From Eubacterium sp. AM49-13BH (GTDB lineage Bacteria; Bacillota; Clostridia; Lachnospirales; Lachnospiraceae), in assembly GCF_003464165.1 (NCBI RefSeq), contig NZ_QSEK01000011.1, positions 1 to 64,000 of the forward strand: a DNA stretch of 64,000 nucleotides, in the 5' to 3' direction. Under the pieces are notes generated by a model, which worked only from the letters and a program-made list of their open reading frames with translations, did no database searches and was not told the DNA's origin. A program made the translations under genes and the position numbers. This document shows, in pieces, positions 38,651 to 48,055 of the stretch (the first letter of the stretch is position 1; every line of letters starts with the position of its first letter).

Positions 38651-39219
38651 TAAATCACCCCATTAACGAAATTCTCAATCATTCTCTTGCCATGCTCTGT
38701 ATATATTGACTCCGGGTGGAACTGCAATCCGACCACCGGATAATCCTTATGTTTTACAGCCATTATTTCTCCATCCTGTGTCTTGGCAATAACCTCCAGG
38801 CAGTCTGGCAAAGTTTCTTCAATTATAGCGAGTGAATGATATCTTGCAACCTTTACTGGTGAATCAAGTCCTGTAAATATTCCTGTTCCATCATGGTATA
38901 TTTCAGACTGTTTACCATGCATGATACATTTTGCATAAGAAACAGTCGCGCCAAATGCTTCTCCTATGCACTGATGTCCCAAACATATACCAAGTATCGG
39001 CTTCTTTCCTGTAAAATGCTTTATTACATCAACACATATTCCAGCATCTTTAGGGCTCTTAGGGCCAGGAGATACAACTATTGATTCAGGGTCAAGCTCC
39101 TCTATCTCCTCAATTGTTATCTTATCGTTTCTTACAACCTTAATATCACTGTTAAATATTCCAATAAACTGATACAGGTTATATGTAAATGAGTCATAAT
39201 TATCAATCAGCAGAATCAT
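38650..39219 (-). CDS. trpG: Anthranilate synthase glutamine amidotransferase
   Basis: Class I glutaminase that feeds ammonia to TrpE. 189 aa; starts MILLIDNYDSFTYNLYQ, nucleophile C79 in GICLGHQCIGE, and the His/Glu of the triad in GLQFHPESIYTEHG. In many bacteria this subunit also serves folate (PabA); no pab gene is seen here. Overlaps trpE by 4 bases (ATGA) and trpC by one. Complete. Confidence 0.97.
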   Translation of the reverse strand: MILLIDNYDSFTYNLYQFIGIFNSDIKVVRNDKITIEEIEELDPESIVVSPGPKSPKDAGICVDVIKHFTGKKPILGICLGHQCIGEAFGATVSYAKCIMHGKQSEIYHDGTGIFTGLDSPVKVARYHSLAIIEETLPDCLEVIAKTQDGEIMAVKHKDYPVVGLQFHPESIYTEHGKRMIENFVNGVI

Positions 39220-40634
39220 AAATGTTCCTCCTTAACAAGTGTCTTTGCAAGTGCCATTACTTTATTGCAGCACTCCTGATATTCCATCTCAGGCTTTGAA
39301 TCAGCAACAATTCCTGCACCTGCCTGAAGATATACCTTATCGCCTTTCTTAATCATAGTCCTGATTGTAATGCAGAAGTTCATATTACCACCGAAATCAA
39401 GATATCCTGTAGCTCCTCCATACAGACCTCTTCTTACTGTCTCAAGCTCATCTATGATTTCCATTGCTCTTATCTTAGGTGCACCGCTTAATGTGCCCGC
39501 CGGAAGGAATGATGATACGAGGTCAAGTGGGTGATATTCTCCATTCTTTCTCCCCTCAACAAGTGAAACAATATGCATAACATGTGAATATCTCTGGATA
39601 TTCATGAACTGGTCAACCTTGACTGTTCCTATCTCACTTATCTTACCCATATCGTTACGTGCAAGGTCAACTAACATTACATGCTCTGCTCTCTCCTTCT
39701 CATCTGCAAGAAGTTCTTCCTCTAAAGCAATATCCTGTTCCTTTGTTGCTCCTCTTTTTCTTGTGCCCGCTATAGGACATGTATATACTTTATTGTCTGA
39801 CTGCTTTACAATCATTTCCGGTGAACTTCCGATTATCTCAAAATCTCCGAAATTAAAGTAATACATATATGGTGAAGGATTAAGCTCTCTTAATTTTTCA
39901 TAGAGATTAAAACCGCTCTGTCCCGTCTTTATTGTCCATCTCTGCGAAAGAACAGTCTGGAATATATGACCTTCTTTTATGTAATTCTTAATCTTATTAA
40001 CCTTCTTGCTATATTCTTCAAGCGTGTCCGATTTTTTCAATATCACACCTTCAAGTGACATATCAGGCTTATCATCCTTAAACTTATCTACGCCCTCTCT
40101 TGCAGTCTTTATAAGCTCCTCCGCTTCCTTTAAAGCCTTAATTCTGCCTTCCTCTGAATCCTCTCCAAGCACTACTGCTGTGAATGTTTCTGCTGTATGA
40201 TTGATAGCAATGAACTTGTCTGCAAGCATAAGCTGTATCGTCTCAATTCCTATCTCATCAGGATTATCATCAGGGAGGACTTCTGTGTATCTTATATAAT
40301 CATATCCAAGACTTCCAACAAGACCTCCGAGGAAATCAAGTTCTCCCGGATCCTTTACTATCTCGAATTCATCAAAATACTCTTTAAGTCTTATAAGAGG
40401 ATTGCCCTCTCTTACCTCTCTGCTGCCATCTTTTCTTGTAATAACAAGGCTGTCCTTATCTGACTGGATTATCTCATTCGGTTCAACTCCCATAAAAGTA
40501 TACTGTCCGCTTTCCTTGTCAGTTCCTTCAAGAAGAAATCCCTTCTTTTCAATTCCAAGTCCTTTGTATAGTTCAATAGCTTTCTCATTAACAATACTTA
40601 CCGTCTTCTTATAAGCTCTTAATCTTCGTTTCAT
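39216..40634 (-). CDS. trpE: Anthranilate synthase component I
   Basis: Chorismate plus ammonia to anthranilate; the tryptophan-feedback step. 472 aa with the N-terminal domain carrying a probable Trp-site LLEGTDKESGQYTFMG, and the chorismate-binding core: NPSPYMYYFNFGDFEIIGSSPEM, CPIAGTRKRGATKEQD, HVMLVDLARND and FLPAGTLSGAPKIRAMEIIDE. First gene of trpEGCFBA. GGGAGGAACT precedes the ATG and a T-box leader controls it. Confidence 0.98.
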   Translation of the reverse strand: MKRRLRAYKKTVSIVNEKAIELYKGLGIEKKGFLLEGTDKESGQYTFMGVEPNEIIQSDKDSLVITRKDGSREVREGNPLIRLKEYFDEFEIVKDPGELDFLGGLVGSLGYDYIRYTEVLPDDNPDEIGIETIQLMLADKFIAINHTAETFTAVVLGEDSEEGRIKALKEAEELIKTAREGVDKFKDDKPDMSLEGVILKKSDTLEEYSKKVNKIKNYIKEGHIFQTVLSQRWTIKTGQSGFNLYEKLRELNPSPYMYYFNFGDFEIIGSSPEMIVKQSDNKVYTCPIAGTRKRGATKEQDIALEEELLADEKERAEHVMLVDLARNDMGKISEIGTVKVDQFMNIQRYSHVMHIVSLVEGRKNGEYHPLDLVSSFLPAGTLSGAPKIRAMEIIDELETVRRGLYGGATGYLDFGGNMNFCITIRTMIKKGDKVYLQAGAGIVADSKPEMEYQECCNKVMALAKTLVKEEHL

Positions 40635-40692
40635 AGTTCCTCCCTAATCTGTGTGGCTTGCTTTATTCTTGTTCGCATGACTCTCTGCTTAC

Positions 40693-40742
40693 AAAAAATG
40701 TCCCTGACAGAAACCTGTATATTGCAGATTCCTGTCAGGGAC
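40693..40742 (-). terminator. Regulated terminator of the trp T-box
   Basis: Minus strand: GTCCCTGACAG, 21-base loop, CTGTCAGGGAC then ATTTTTTG. Confidence 0.9.
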
Positions 40743-41029
40743 GAATTACCGTGGTGCCACCCTTATTTATGAACATACTTGTAATATTAATAAAAAAAGT
40801 GGCACTCCTTACCGGATATGCCACCTGTATGCTCAACTCATTATCAGATACAATTAATATATCCTTCCCCTGTAACGCGAGGCCGCGTCGTAAACTACTG
40901 CTAATTCATCTACGCATCTCACAAACCCATTCCTTACGGCTCTCCATGCTGACATTCCACCACCGCCAGCTCTCTGTGATGTACCTTCCGAAAGTACTCT
41001 TTTGATCATCGACTTTAAATATTTAACTG
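40693..41029 (-). promoter_or_regulatory. T-box leader (tRNA-Trp sensing) of the trp operon
   Basis: Minus-strand leader of about 340 bases. Core T-box GGGTGGCACCACGG (40749-40762); upstream Stem I contains CACAGAGAGCTGG; a TATCCGGTAAGGAGT Stem III hairpin at about 40800-40825 is followed by seven T. Ends at the terminator 40693-40742. The genes controlled imply tRNA-Trp, although I could not confidently place the specifier codon. Confidence 0.93.
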
Positions 41030-41035
41030 CCACCT

Positions 41036-41064
41036 ATAATAGCACTATGTTTATCTGCCGTCAA
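41036..41064 (-). promoter_or_regulatory. Sigma-A promoter of the trp operon
   Basis: Minus strand: TTGACG, exactly 17 bases, TATTAT, immediately upstream of the T-box leader. Confidence 0.75.
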
Positions 41065-41312
41065 GCGCAAAAGCTTAAAATTTCCTGATATTATTTGACT
41101 GAGCTAAATGCAATGTTTAATTGATTTGTATCTCTGCTGAATTTATCTTATTTCTTGCTAAAAGCCTACTCAACCGCCTGAATTTCCTGCCTGCGTAGGT
41201 CTTTTCCAAACTTCACATATTCTGGCATAGTTCTCAGCCTATCCCAGCCCAACTCTCCACATATCATAACACAGCTTTAAGCCCCAAAGTACTCTCCAGC
41301 TTAAAACCCATC

Positions 41313-41954
41313 CTACAATATCTCTGCAAGCTCTGCAAAGCTCTCTATCTTAGCAACATAGCTGTCTTTGGATACGTCTCCAAATCCATACTCAGCATAT
41401 ATAAAATCTATGCCCGCATCTTTGGCAGACTTTGCATCACCTGCTGTATCACCGACATACACAGGGTTCTTTAAATTATTTCTTTCTATAAGTATCTTAT
41501 TAGACTCGCTCTTTGGTAGAAATGTCCTTCCCCAGCATTCAGTATCTTTGAAAAAATCGGACATAAGGTGTGCTGTAAGAAAACTTTCAATATAACCATC
41601 CTGACAATTGCTCACAATATACAATGGATATTTCCTGCTTAGTATATAAAGAGTTTCTGCAAGCTGTGGATAAAGAATTCCACCTCTTTCAGCAAGATAG
41701 CCATTCTCAAATGTACACAGCTCGTCCATAAGTGCATTTCTTACCTGTTCCTGTTCTTGTGGAAACAGCTTTGCAGCTATGTCGTACATCGGAAGTCCCA
41801 TACAGTCATTAAGGTCATCTTCCACTATTGGTGCTCTGTGAATCTCTTCATGACGAGAAAGTATTATATTCCACGCCTCGCATATTGGTTTTCTTGTGTC
41901 CCACATAGTACCGTCAAGGTCAAATATTATTCCATCATAAGATTTATTAAGCAT
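41313..41954 (-). CDS. HAD-family phosphatase
   Basis: 213-aa HAD-IA hydrolase: DGIIFDLDGTMWDTRKP (motif I), YIVSNCQDGYIESFL (motif II), LPKSESNKILIERN (motif III lysine) and VYVGDTAGDAKSAKDAG (motif IV). Motif I has Trp after Met, a sub-branch seen in sugar-phosphate phosphatases; substrate unknown. It overlaps the TPR gene by 8 bases and is the last gene of that run. The 283 bases between it and the trp promoter hold nothing I can assign except a weak GACCTAC/GTAGG hairpin near 41165-41205. Confidence 0.87.
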   Translation of the reverse strand: MLNKSYDGIIFDLDGTMWDTRKPICEAWNIILSRHEEIHRAPIVEDDLNDCMGLPMYDIAAKLFPQEQEQVRNALMDELCTFENGYLAERGGILYPQLAETLYILSRKYPLYIVSNCQDGYIESFLTAHLMSDFFKDTECWGRTFLPKSESNKILIERNNLKNPVYVGDTAGDAKSAKDAGIDFIYAEYGFGDVSKDSYVAKIESFAELAEIL

Positions 41955-42834
41955 TGTCAGCCTCCAGATCTTTATCTAATTCATCAAGCAATGTCTTTAA
42001 CTGTGTTTCCTGTGTTATATCATAAACAATTGAAAAGCAGTCTCTAGCCAGCTTATAATCTTTATCATTCATCATAAGCTCACCGACTCTGTATATAATT
42101 CCTATTGTCTTAGAGTCAGGTCCTGGTTCCACCTCATTCTCATCAAGTATTTCCTGCATCTGTTTAACAGAATATTCCGGTGTCTTGTCATTTAATGCCT
42201 GCTCAAGATATTTAAGTTCATTATCAGCATTATCTGTCTTATAATATATATTGCTGTAGGTGTAGCACACTCTTGCCGCCTCAGTATTATATCTGGCAAC
42301 ATAATAAAATCCCATATTTCTGTAATATCTTGCCATCGTTGCGCGGCTGCAGCAGAATCTGTATGCCTGCTTTGTAACATCAAGATATCTCGACAGCATA
42401 TTAAGATTCTTATAACATTCTGCAAGTCCAAGATATGAATCAAGGTCAACAGGATTCCAGCATATAGCCTTCTTAAATGCATCCTCAGCTCTGCGAAACT
42501 TCGATAACTTCAGACACAGACTGCCATAAGTCCTGTAGTACTCTCCAACCGGCAGCTCTGTACACAGCACATCCGTTTCTGGTTCAAAATAACATGCGTA
42601 CACATAATATTCCATAACATGATTAAGGCTTATATATATTGGTCTGCCGTCCATGTCCGATTTTTTCACAAATGTATCATCCATAGTTCCGGCTTTACGC
42701 TCGTCCGTACACTCTTCTATTCTTTCAAGTATTGCAGATAATATATCTGCTGCTTTATCATAATCACCTGAATTAAATATCTTCTCGTAATCTGCAAATC
42801 TGTCTTTGACATCTGCAAGCTTCTTTATATCCAT
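41947..42834 (-). CDS. TPR-repeat protein
   Basis: 295-aa soluble helical protein. Tetratricopeptide-like repeats run through the body (KFRRAEDAFKKAICWNPVDLDSYLGLAECYKNLNML, then MGFYYVARYNTEAARVCYT and KLARDCFSIVYD), the first with the A8-G8 small residues of a TPR. No catalytic motif. It starts one base within the GH13-like stop (42834) and overlaps the HAD gene, so the three are translated together. It may scaffold or sense for the GH13-like protein; inference. Confidence 0.8.
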   Translation of the reverse strand: MDIKKLADVKDRFADYEKIFNSGDYDKAADILSAILERIEECTDERKAGTMDDTFVKKSDMDGRPIYISLNHVMEYYVYACYFEPETDVLCTELPVGEYYRTYGSLCLKLSKFRRAEDAFKKAICWNPVDLDSYLGLAECYKNLNMLSRYLDVTKQAYRFCCSRATMARYYRNMGFYYVARYNTEAARVCYTYSNIYYKTDNADNELKYLEQALNDKTPEYSVKQMQEILDENEVEPGPDSKTIGIIYRVGELMMNDKDYKLARDCFSIVYDITQETQLKTLLDELDKDLEADNA

Positions 42835-44681
42835 TATTTCTCCTTTTTAGCAGGAATTTCATATGTTCCTGTGAGTATTGCAATGCTTCGCGGCTCAACA
42901 CATACACTTCTGTTATTATCTTCAATCACAGCACCTGATACATTAGAACTCATATCAACCTTCCATGTACCATTAATCTTAGGAAGTGCAAAGCTGTGAT
43001 TCTCCCAGTGCATATTATATGCAGCATATATCAGACGGTGGTCTTCTTCATCACCATATACACATGAATACATAATTCCTAAATGTCTGTCATACGTATT
43101 CATCTGTGCATACCACGCGTTAGTTCCATGATATGATATATCAGGGTAGCCACATGATACCCTGTCACTTAAAGTAAGCGACTGCGGCATATGAAGTATC
43201 TTATTATTCTGTCTGAACTGTATAAGAGCCTTTGTCCATTCAAGAATTTCTTTTCCCTCTTTAGTTTCCTTCCAGTTAACCCATGAAAGTTCACTGTCAA
43301 CACAATACGGATTGTTGTTACCGTTCTGTGAATTGCCAAACTCGTCTCCGGCAAGTATAAGCGGAGTGCCTGCCGATAAGAAAACAAATGCCAGTGCATT
43401 TTTAATCTGACGCATTCTTAGTTCTTTAATCTTTCTCTTTCTTGTCGAGCCTTCCTCGCCACAGTTCCAGCTGAAATTAAAATCCTCGCCATCCCTGTTA
43501 TTCTCGCCATTAAGCTCATTATGCTTTCTGTCATAGCTTACAAGGTCATTAAGAGTAAATCCATTGTTGTTGGCAATATAATTAATATTTGCACTGTTTG
43601 CTTCATTCTTTCTTGATATAGCCGCAAATTCTCCAAGCATATTCTCATCGCCTTTTAACAGTCGGCGTGCAATATTCTGGAAATCATTATTATAATTAGC
43701 CATATGCTTCTTCGTTCCGGTTTTACCATTCCAGTATACAGTTATAATCTTGGTATCAGCTAAAAGTGCGTCCTGTGAAAGTGCCTTAAGTGCTGACTCA
43801 TCACAATATACATGTACACCATCAATATGATATTCTGTAACCCAGTGTCTTACACACTGCAGGATAAAGCCTGTACTTTCGTCAGTAAAAAACATTTCCA
43901 TAACGACTTCAATGCCATTTCTGTGCAGTTGTTTAACCATATTCTTAAATTCAACTGTATAATCCCTAAACACCCCCGGATGCTTAGAAGCAATTGAAGA
44001 ATACGATGCCTTTGGTGCGAAATAAAATCCTCCCGTATATCCCCAGTAATTAATTCTCTGCTCATTCTTATCCACACTGTAATGTGTTCCGGCTCCGTAT
44101 TTTGACATTATCGTATCAGTCAACTGTGGAAAACGGCCTATTTCATCAAATTCATATGCAGGCTGTAACTCAAGAGTTGTAATTCCAAGTTCTTTAAGAT
44201 ATGGTATCTTATTCACTATTCCTGCAAATGTGCCTTTATCCCTGACCTTTGATGTCCTGCTCTTAGTAAATCCCCTGACATTCATTTTGTAGAATATACA
44301 GTCGCTGTAATCATAATTAAGCGGTCTGTCATCTTCCCAGTCATAATCTGCCACATCAATCGCAGCCAGATACACATCTTTCTCGTCCGTCTGTCCAAAT
44401 CTTCCGCAATCCGTTATCGCCTTTGCATAGGGGTCAAGATACATTAAGCCATCTATCTCATAGCAGTAGAAACATGTATCCAGCCTCCTGCCAGACACAT
44501 GAACTGAAAATATATTTCCACATTTCATTGATGAATCCAGTTCTATCCGTTCTTTTGGCTTCATATGTGCATCAAAAATCAGCAGAGCTGCACTGTCACA
44601 TTCTGCCTCATATGTAAAATTATATCCGTCCTTATATCTGCTGCATCCCATAAGCATGGGATTTCCTTTATTAATAAGCAT
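42834..44681 (-). CDS. GlgX/isoamylase-like GH13 protein with a destroyed active site
   Basis: 615 aa, full length of the GlgX/isoamylase branch: a CBM48-like N-terminal domain (to about 120), barrel from YKMNVRGFTK, and a C-terminal beta domain. The debranching signature GFTLNDLVSYDRKHNELNGENNRDG (374-398) and LSAGTPLILAGDEFGNSQNGNNN are excellent. Yet the catalytic Asp of DGFRFD is Y292 (DGVHVY), the Glu of AEPWD is V315 (TVYWN), the HD before GFTL is N372-N373, and the VYNH region reads MEMFFTDE. It should bind glucan but cannot hydrolyse by the normal mechanism. Co-transcribed with a sugar symporter and a TPR protein. Confidence 0.85.
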   Translation of the reverse strand: MLINKGNPMLMGCSRYKDGYNFTYEAECDSAALLIFDAHMKPKERIELDSSMKCGNIFSVHVSGRRLDTCFYCYEIDGLMYLDPYAKAITDCGRFGQTDEKDVYLAAIDVADYDWEDDRPLNYDYSDCIFYKMNVRGFTKSRTSKVRDKGTFAGIVNKIPYLKELGITTLELQPAYEFDEIGRFPQLTDTIMSKYGAGTHYSVDKNEQRINYWGYTGGFYFAPKASYSSIASKHPGVFRDYTVEFKNMVKQLHRNGIEVVMEMFFTDESTGFILQCVRHWVTEYHIDGVHVYCDESALKALSQDALLADTKIITVYWNGKTGTKKHMANYNNDFQNIARRLLKGDENMLGEFAAISRKNEANSANINYIANNNGFTLNDLVSYDRKHNELNGENNRDGEDFNFSWNCGEEGSTRKRKIKELRMRQIKNALAFVFLSAGTPLILAGDEFGNSQNGNNNPYCVDSELSWVNWKETKEGKEILEWTKALIQFRQNNKILHMPQSLTLSDRVSCGYPDISYHGTNAWYAQMNTYDRHLGIMYSCVYGDEEDHRLIYAAYNMHWENHSFALPKINGTWKVDMSSNVSGAVIEDNNRSVCVEPRSIAILTGTYEIPAKKEK

Positions 44682-44696
44682 ATTCCACTCTCCACT

Positions 44697-46124
44697 CTAT
44701 TTCTTATACAAGCCCTTCATGGTATTCTTATCCAGCTTATAGAATCTCATTATAAATATTGTCACAACCCATCCTATTATCGGAATTATGCAATAAAAAA
44801 ATATTGTCAGAAACTTAAGCTGTGGTGTCAGCGGGTCCTCCACCTGCGGAAAAACTTTAGAATACCCTGATATCGCAAGTGCTATTCCTACAAATCCTGT
44901 TCCAAGTGCTGAAAATGATTTGTCAATAAATGAAAACAGTGCTCCCATTATTCCCGGCACAAAATGTCCACTCAGTGTATATTCATAATCAGTACAGTCA
45001 GCAATCATAGGAACAACTATATTATTAGATATTGATTTCACTCCATTAAGCAGCGTAAATACAAGCAGGAATGCAACCGTAATAAAATTAATATGCTTTA
45101 ATGATACTTTGGTAAGATCAGTAAATATCATCATGAGCATAAGTATCGTCTGAAAAATAATTGCAAGAAATGTTGACCTTACAAGTGTCTTCTTCTGTCC
45201 GCATCGCTTGGCATGTTCAATGCCAAGATATATTATTCCTAAGTTGGGAATACCTACAATTATTCCAATTATACCAGCAAGCGGATAATTCTGCATCAGT
45301 ATTCCATAAAGCATTACAAGAACTGTTGAATTACCATATACCATCTGTGCGAATTTGTTAGATGCCGCTGCAATAACAAGCATTCTGATTGGCTTATTAT
45401 GTTTAATTATAGCCGCATAATCCCTGAAATGTATCTGCTGCTTCTTATCCTCATCAAGCTTGAAGTACTTTACATTATCCTTGTCCCATATTCCGATTAC
45501 AGCCAGTGATGAGCATATTCCGGCTGCTATAACCACTGTGATTACGAACTCTGAGAAAAGTGCCTGTGACTGGAATGTCTTATATTTCTCAATCAGATAC
45601 ACTGACACATAGAAAGCAACCAGACCATGTGCGAACATTATAAATGTTGAATCAAAAAAAGTTATCATAGGTCTCTGCTTCATGTCATTAGTAATTACTG
45701 ATTGTCCTGACTTTACAACTGCTGTCTGAAATGTGTATCCTATTATGTATACTGAATATACAATTATAAAATAAAATGGTCTTAAAATAACCGGAACAAG
45801 GCTTGTAGTAAAGAACAGAATAAGACTGCTAATTGCCATGAGTAAGTATCCTATAACAATATAAGGCCGGAATTTGCCGTATTTTCCATTGGTTTTATCT
45901 ATAAAATATCCTATCACCGGATCTGTCACGCCATCAAATATTCTCATTCCCGTAAGAATAACCGAGATAAGGACAACCGAAAGACCTGCTATTCCATTAG
46001 CATAATATGAGACATATCCCATCATGGCAAGAAACAGATTAGTTGATGTATTATTAAGAGAAAACAAGCCAATCTGCCATATTCTGGCGCTGTTTTGCTC
46101 TATGTGCCCATGCTTATTCTCCAT
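44697..46124 (-). CDS. GPH-family glycoside:cation symporter
   Basis: 475-aa, 12-helix MFS-type symporter of the MelB/GPH branch. The start carries SLNNTSTNLFLAMMGYVSYYANGIAG, and the loop RIFDGVTDPVIGYFIDKTNGKYGKFRPYI is the family signature (DPxIG and D-x-T). The C-terminal half has FFDSTFIMFAHG and YEYTLSGHFVPGIMGALFSFIDKSFSALG. Likely imports oligosaccharides or glycosides with Na+ or H+; the sugar cannot be told. Overlaps the radical SAM gene by 11 bases and precedes the GH13-like gene by 15. Confidence 0.92.
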   Translation of the reverse strand: MENKHGHIEQNSARIWQIGLFSLNNTSTNLFLAMMGYVSYYANGIAGLSVVLISVILTGMRIFDGVTDPVIGYFIDKTNGKYGKFRPYIVIGYLLMAISSLILFFTTSLVPVILRPFYFIIVYSVYIIGYTFQTAVVKSGQSVITNDMKQRPMITFFDSTFIMFAHGLVAFYVSVYLIEKYKTFQSQALFSEFVITVVIAAGICSSLAVIGIWDKDNVKYFKLDEDKKQQIHFRDYAAIIKHNKPIRMLVIAAASNKFAQMVYGNSTVLVMLYGILMQNYPLAGIIGIIVGIPNLGIIYLGIEHAKRCGQKKTLVRSTFLAIIFQTILMLMMIFTDLTKVSLKHINFITVAFLLVFTLLNGVKSISNNIVVPMIADCTDYEYTLSGHFVPGIMGALFSFIDKSFSALGTGFVGIALAISGYSKVFPQVEDPLTPQLKFLTIFFYCIIPIIGWVVTIFIMRFYKLDKNTMKGLYKK

Positions 46125-47097
46125 ATATTAATCCCGCCAATACACAATACATTTGTAATAATTCCGTTACGATTATATAATCATATGCCTCATAGTCAAA
46201 TTCAGGAATGAAGCTTTCCTCTGCCACATCGCCTTCCTGAATAAATCCATTATTGATTCCGCAGTCTATCGCATAATCTACCACAGAATTATATTCTTTT
46301 CTTGTCACTTTACGCGACAAGAGTGGATGTTTTTTTAGTCTCTCAAATGGCGTATACTGGCTCATTATGCTTATGTATATTTCATCACCATATGTATCAA
46401 GAAGATACTTTATAACTGCCTTGGAATCTTTAGTTGTTCCCGGAAGTACAAGATGCCTTACAATTACGCCTTTTTTCATAATCCCAGCTTCAACTCTTCC
46501 GCTCTTCACAAGTTCATCATCTTCTATAAAGAATTCCGGCTTTCCGGTCTGTCTGACCATCTCATGTATTGCAGCTTTAGCCACATCTGCATAATCCGGT
46601 GCTTTTGAGTACTCTGCTGAAAGCCTGCTGTCAATATATTTCATGTCTGGAAGATATACATCCACTAATCCGTCGAGCATCTTAACTGTGCTTACATTCT
46701 CATAAGCACTTGAATTGTATACAACAGGTATCACAAGTCCTTTATTCTTTGCCTTAATAAGTGCTTCTGCAACCTGCGGTACAAAATGTGTTGCTGTAAC
46801 AAGGTTGATATTGTTGGCACATTTGTCCTGAAGTTCAAGAAAAATGTCACAAAGCCTGTCAACTGTTATCTTCTTTCCAACCTGTGCCGCAGCAATCTCA
46901 GAATTCTGACAGAATATGCACCTTAATGTACACCCTGAAAAGAACACTGCCCCACTTCCATGTTCACCTGATATGCATGGCTCTTCCCACATATGTAGAG
47001 CGGCTCTTGCCGCATATATATCATTAGTCATTCCGCAAAAGCCTTTGTTAACACTCCTGTCTACATTGCAGGCTCTTGGGCATATATTACATTTCAT
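46114..47097 (-). CDS. Radical SAM protein of the PflA-like / AmmeMemoRadiSam neighbour type
   Basis: 327 aa with an N-terminal Cys cluster (C3, C6, C10, C21) followed by the radical SAM CxxxCxxC at C56, C60, C63 (SGCTLRCIFCQNSEI). The N-terminal cluster and GFCG resemble pyruvate-formate-lyase-activating-like enzymes of uncertain substrate. No partner glycyl-radical enzyme lies nearby. It overlaps the sugar symporter by 11 bases and follows the TepA-like gene by 20. The specific reaction is not determinable. Confidence 0.82.
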   Translation of the reverse strand: MKCNICPRACNVDRSVNKGFCGMTNDIYAARAALHMWEEPCISGEHGSGAVFFSGCTLRCIFCQNSEIAAAQVGKKITVDRLCDIFLELQDKCANNINLVTATHFVPQVAEALIKAKNKGLVIPVVYNSSAYENVSTVKMLDGLVDVYLPDMKYIDSRLSAEYSKAPDYADVAKAAIHEMVRQTGKPEFFIEDDELVKSGRVEAGIMKKGVIVRHLVLPGTTKDSKAVIKYLLDTYGDEIYISIMSQYTPFERLKKHPLLSRKVTRKEYNSVVDYAIDCGINNGFIQEGDVAEESFIPEFDYEAYDYIIVTELLQMYCVLAGLIYGE

Positions 47098-47117
47098 AAT
47101 TTCCCCTTATTGCATTA

Positions 47118-47825
47118 TTATTTATCAATCAGTGAATCCAGCTTTGCAAGTGCATCGCTGATTCCTCCTACTTCACATATTAAACCTTCTTCAACAGCCT
47201 GTCTACCCACCAGCACTGTTCCTAAGTCTTTAGAAAGCTGTGTCGTATCCACCATCATTTCTTCAACCCTTTCCTTGCTCACCCTGCTGTGGTCTGCAAT
47301 GAACGAAGTTATCCTGTCAGAAATGCGTTCGAAATAGTCATAAGTCTGCTGTACTCCGATAAGTGTTCCGTTCATCCTTACAGGGTGTATTATCATTGTA
47401 GCTGTTGGCACTATAAATGAATAATCTGTACTTACTGCAAGCGGAACCCCGATGCTATGTGAATCGCCTATTATTAAAGAAACTGTCGGCTTTTTCATTG
47501 AGGCAATCATCTCAGCCAGTGCCAGTCCCGCACTGACATCCCCACCAACTGTATTCATAATAAAAAGTACACCTTTAATATCTTTATCCATCTCAATCTC
47601 CGCCAGCTTAGGCAGCATATGTTCATACTTTGTTGCTTTGCTTGTTGCGGGAAGATTATCGTGCCCTTCTATCTCTCCAATAATTGTTATCACCTGAAGA
47701 GCATTTTTCGTGACAGCACCATCTTTGTAGTCATCTGCGGTATTCCCGTTGTTGGATTTCTCGTTGTCTGATATCTCATTGTCTGGTTTCTTGTTGTCCG
47801 ATTCATCATTACCTATTGTGTTCAT
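47118..47825 (-). CDS. TepA/ClpP-like serine protease
   Basis: 235-aa ClpP-fold protein of the TepA/YmfB branch, a cytoplasmic serine peptidase linked in Bacillus to protein export and sporulation. The first ~35 residues are an Asn/Asp-rich low-complexity tail (NDESDNKKPDNEISDNEKSN). Then VLFIMNTVGGDVSAGLALAEMI, the active Ser S124 in GDSHSIGVPLA and the active His H147 in IIHPVRMNG. No Clp ATPase is adjacent. Precedes the radical SAM gene. Confidence 0.85.
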   Translation of the reverse strand: MNTIGNDESDNKKPDNEISDNEKSNNGNTADDYKDGAVTKNALQVITIIGEIEGHDNLPATSKATKYEHMLPKLAEIEMDKDIKGVLFIMNTVGGDVSAGLALAEMIASMKKPTVSLIIGDSHSIGVPLAVSTDYSFIVPTATMIIHPVRMNGTLIGVQQTYDYFERISDRITSFIADHSRVSKERVEEMMVDTTQLSKDLGTVLVGRQAVEEGLICEVGGISDALAKLDSLIDK

Positions 47826-47988
47826 GGCTGCCTCCTTCTTTGTTGCTAGTTATCTGTTCTTAATCTATAATTGTCCGTATAGAGAATTATTATTCATTTT
47901 ATTACTTTCGGACTATATCATGCTTTACTACAGCCTTTTCCAGAACTTCAAATTCCAAATCTGTGGGATATATTCACAAAATAACGAC

Positions 47989-48017
47989 TTTACAAAAAAA
48001 GAATTAATATATATAAT
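47989..48017 (+). promoter_or_regulatory. Sigma-A promoter for tRNA-Thr
   Basis: TTTACA, exactly 17 bases, TATAAT, about 40 bases upstream of the tRNA. Confidence 0.75.
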
Positions 48018-48055
48018 AATTGATGTTCGTCGCCACAATATCGGCAGACAGACAT

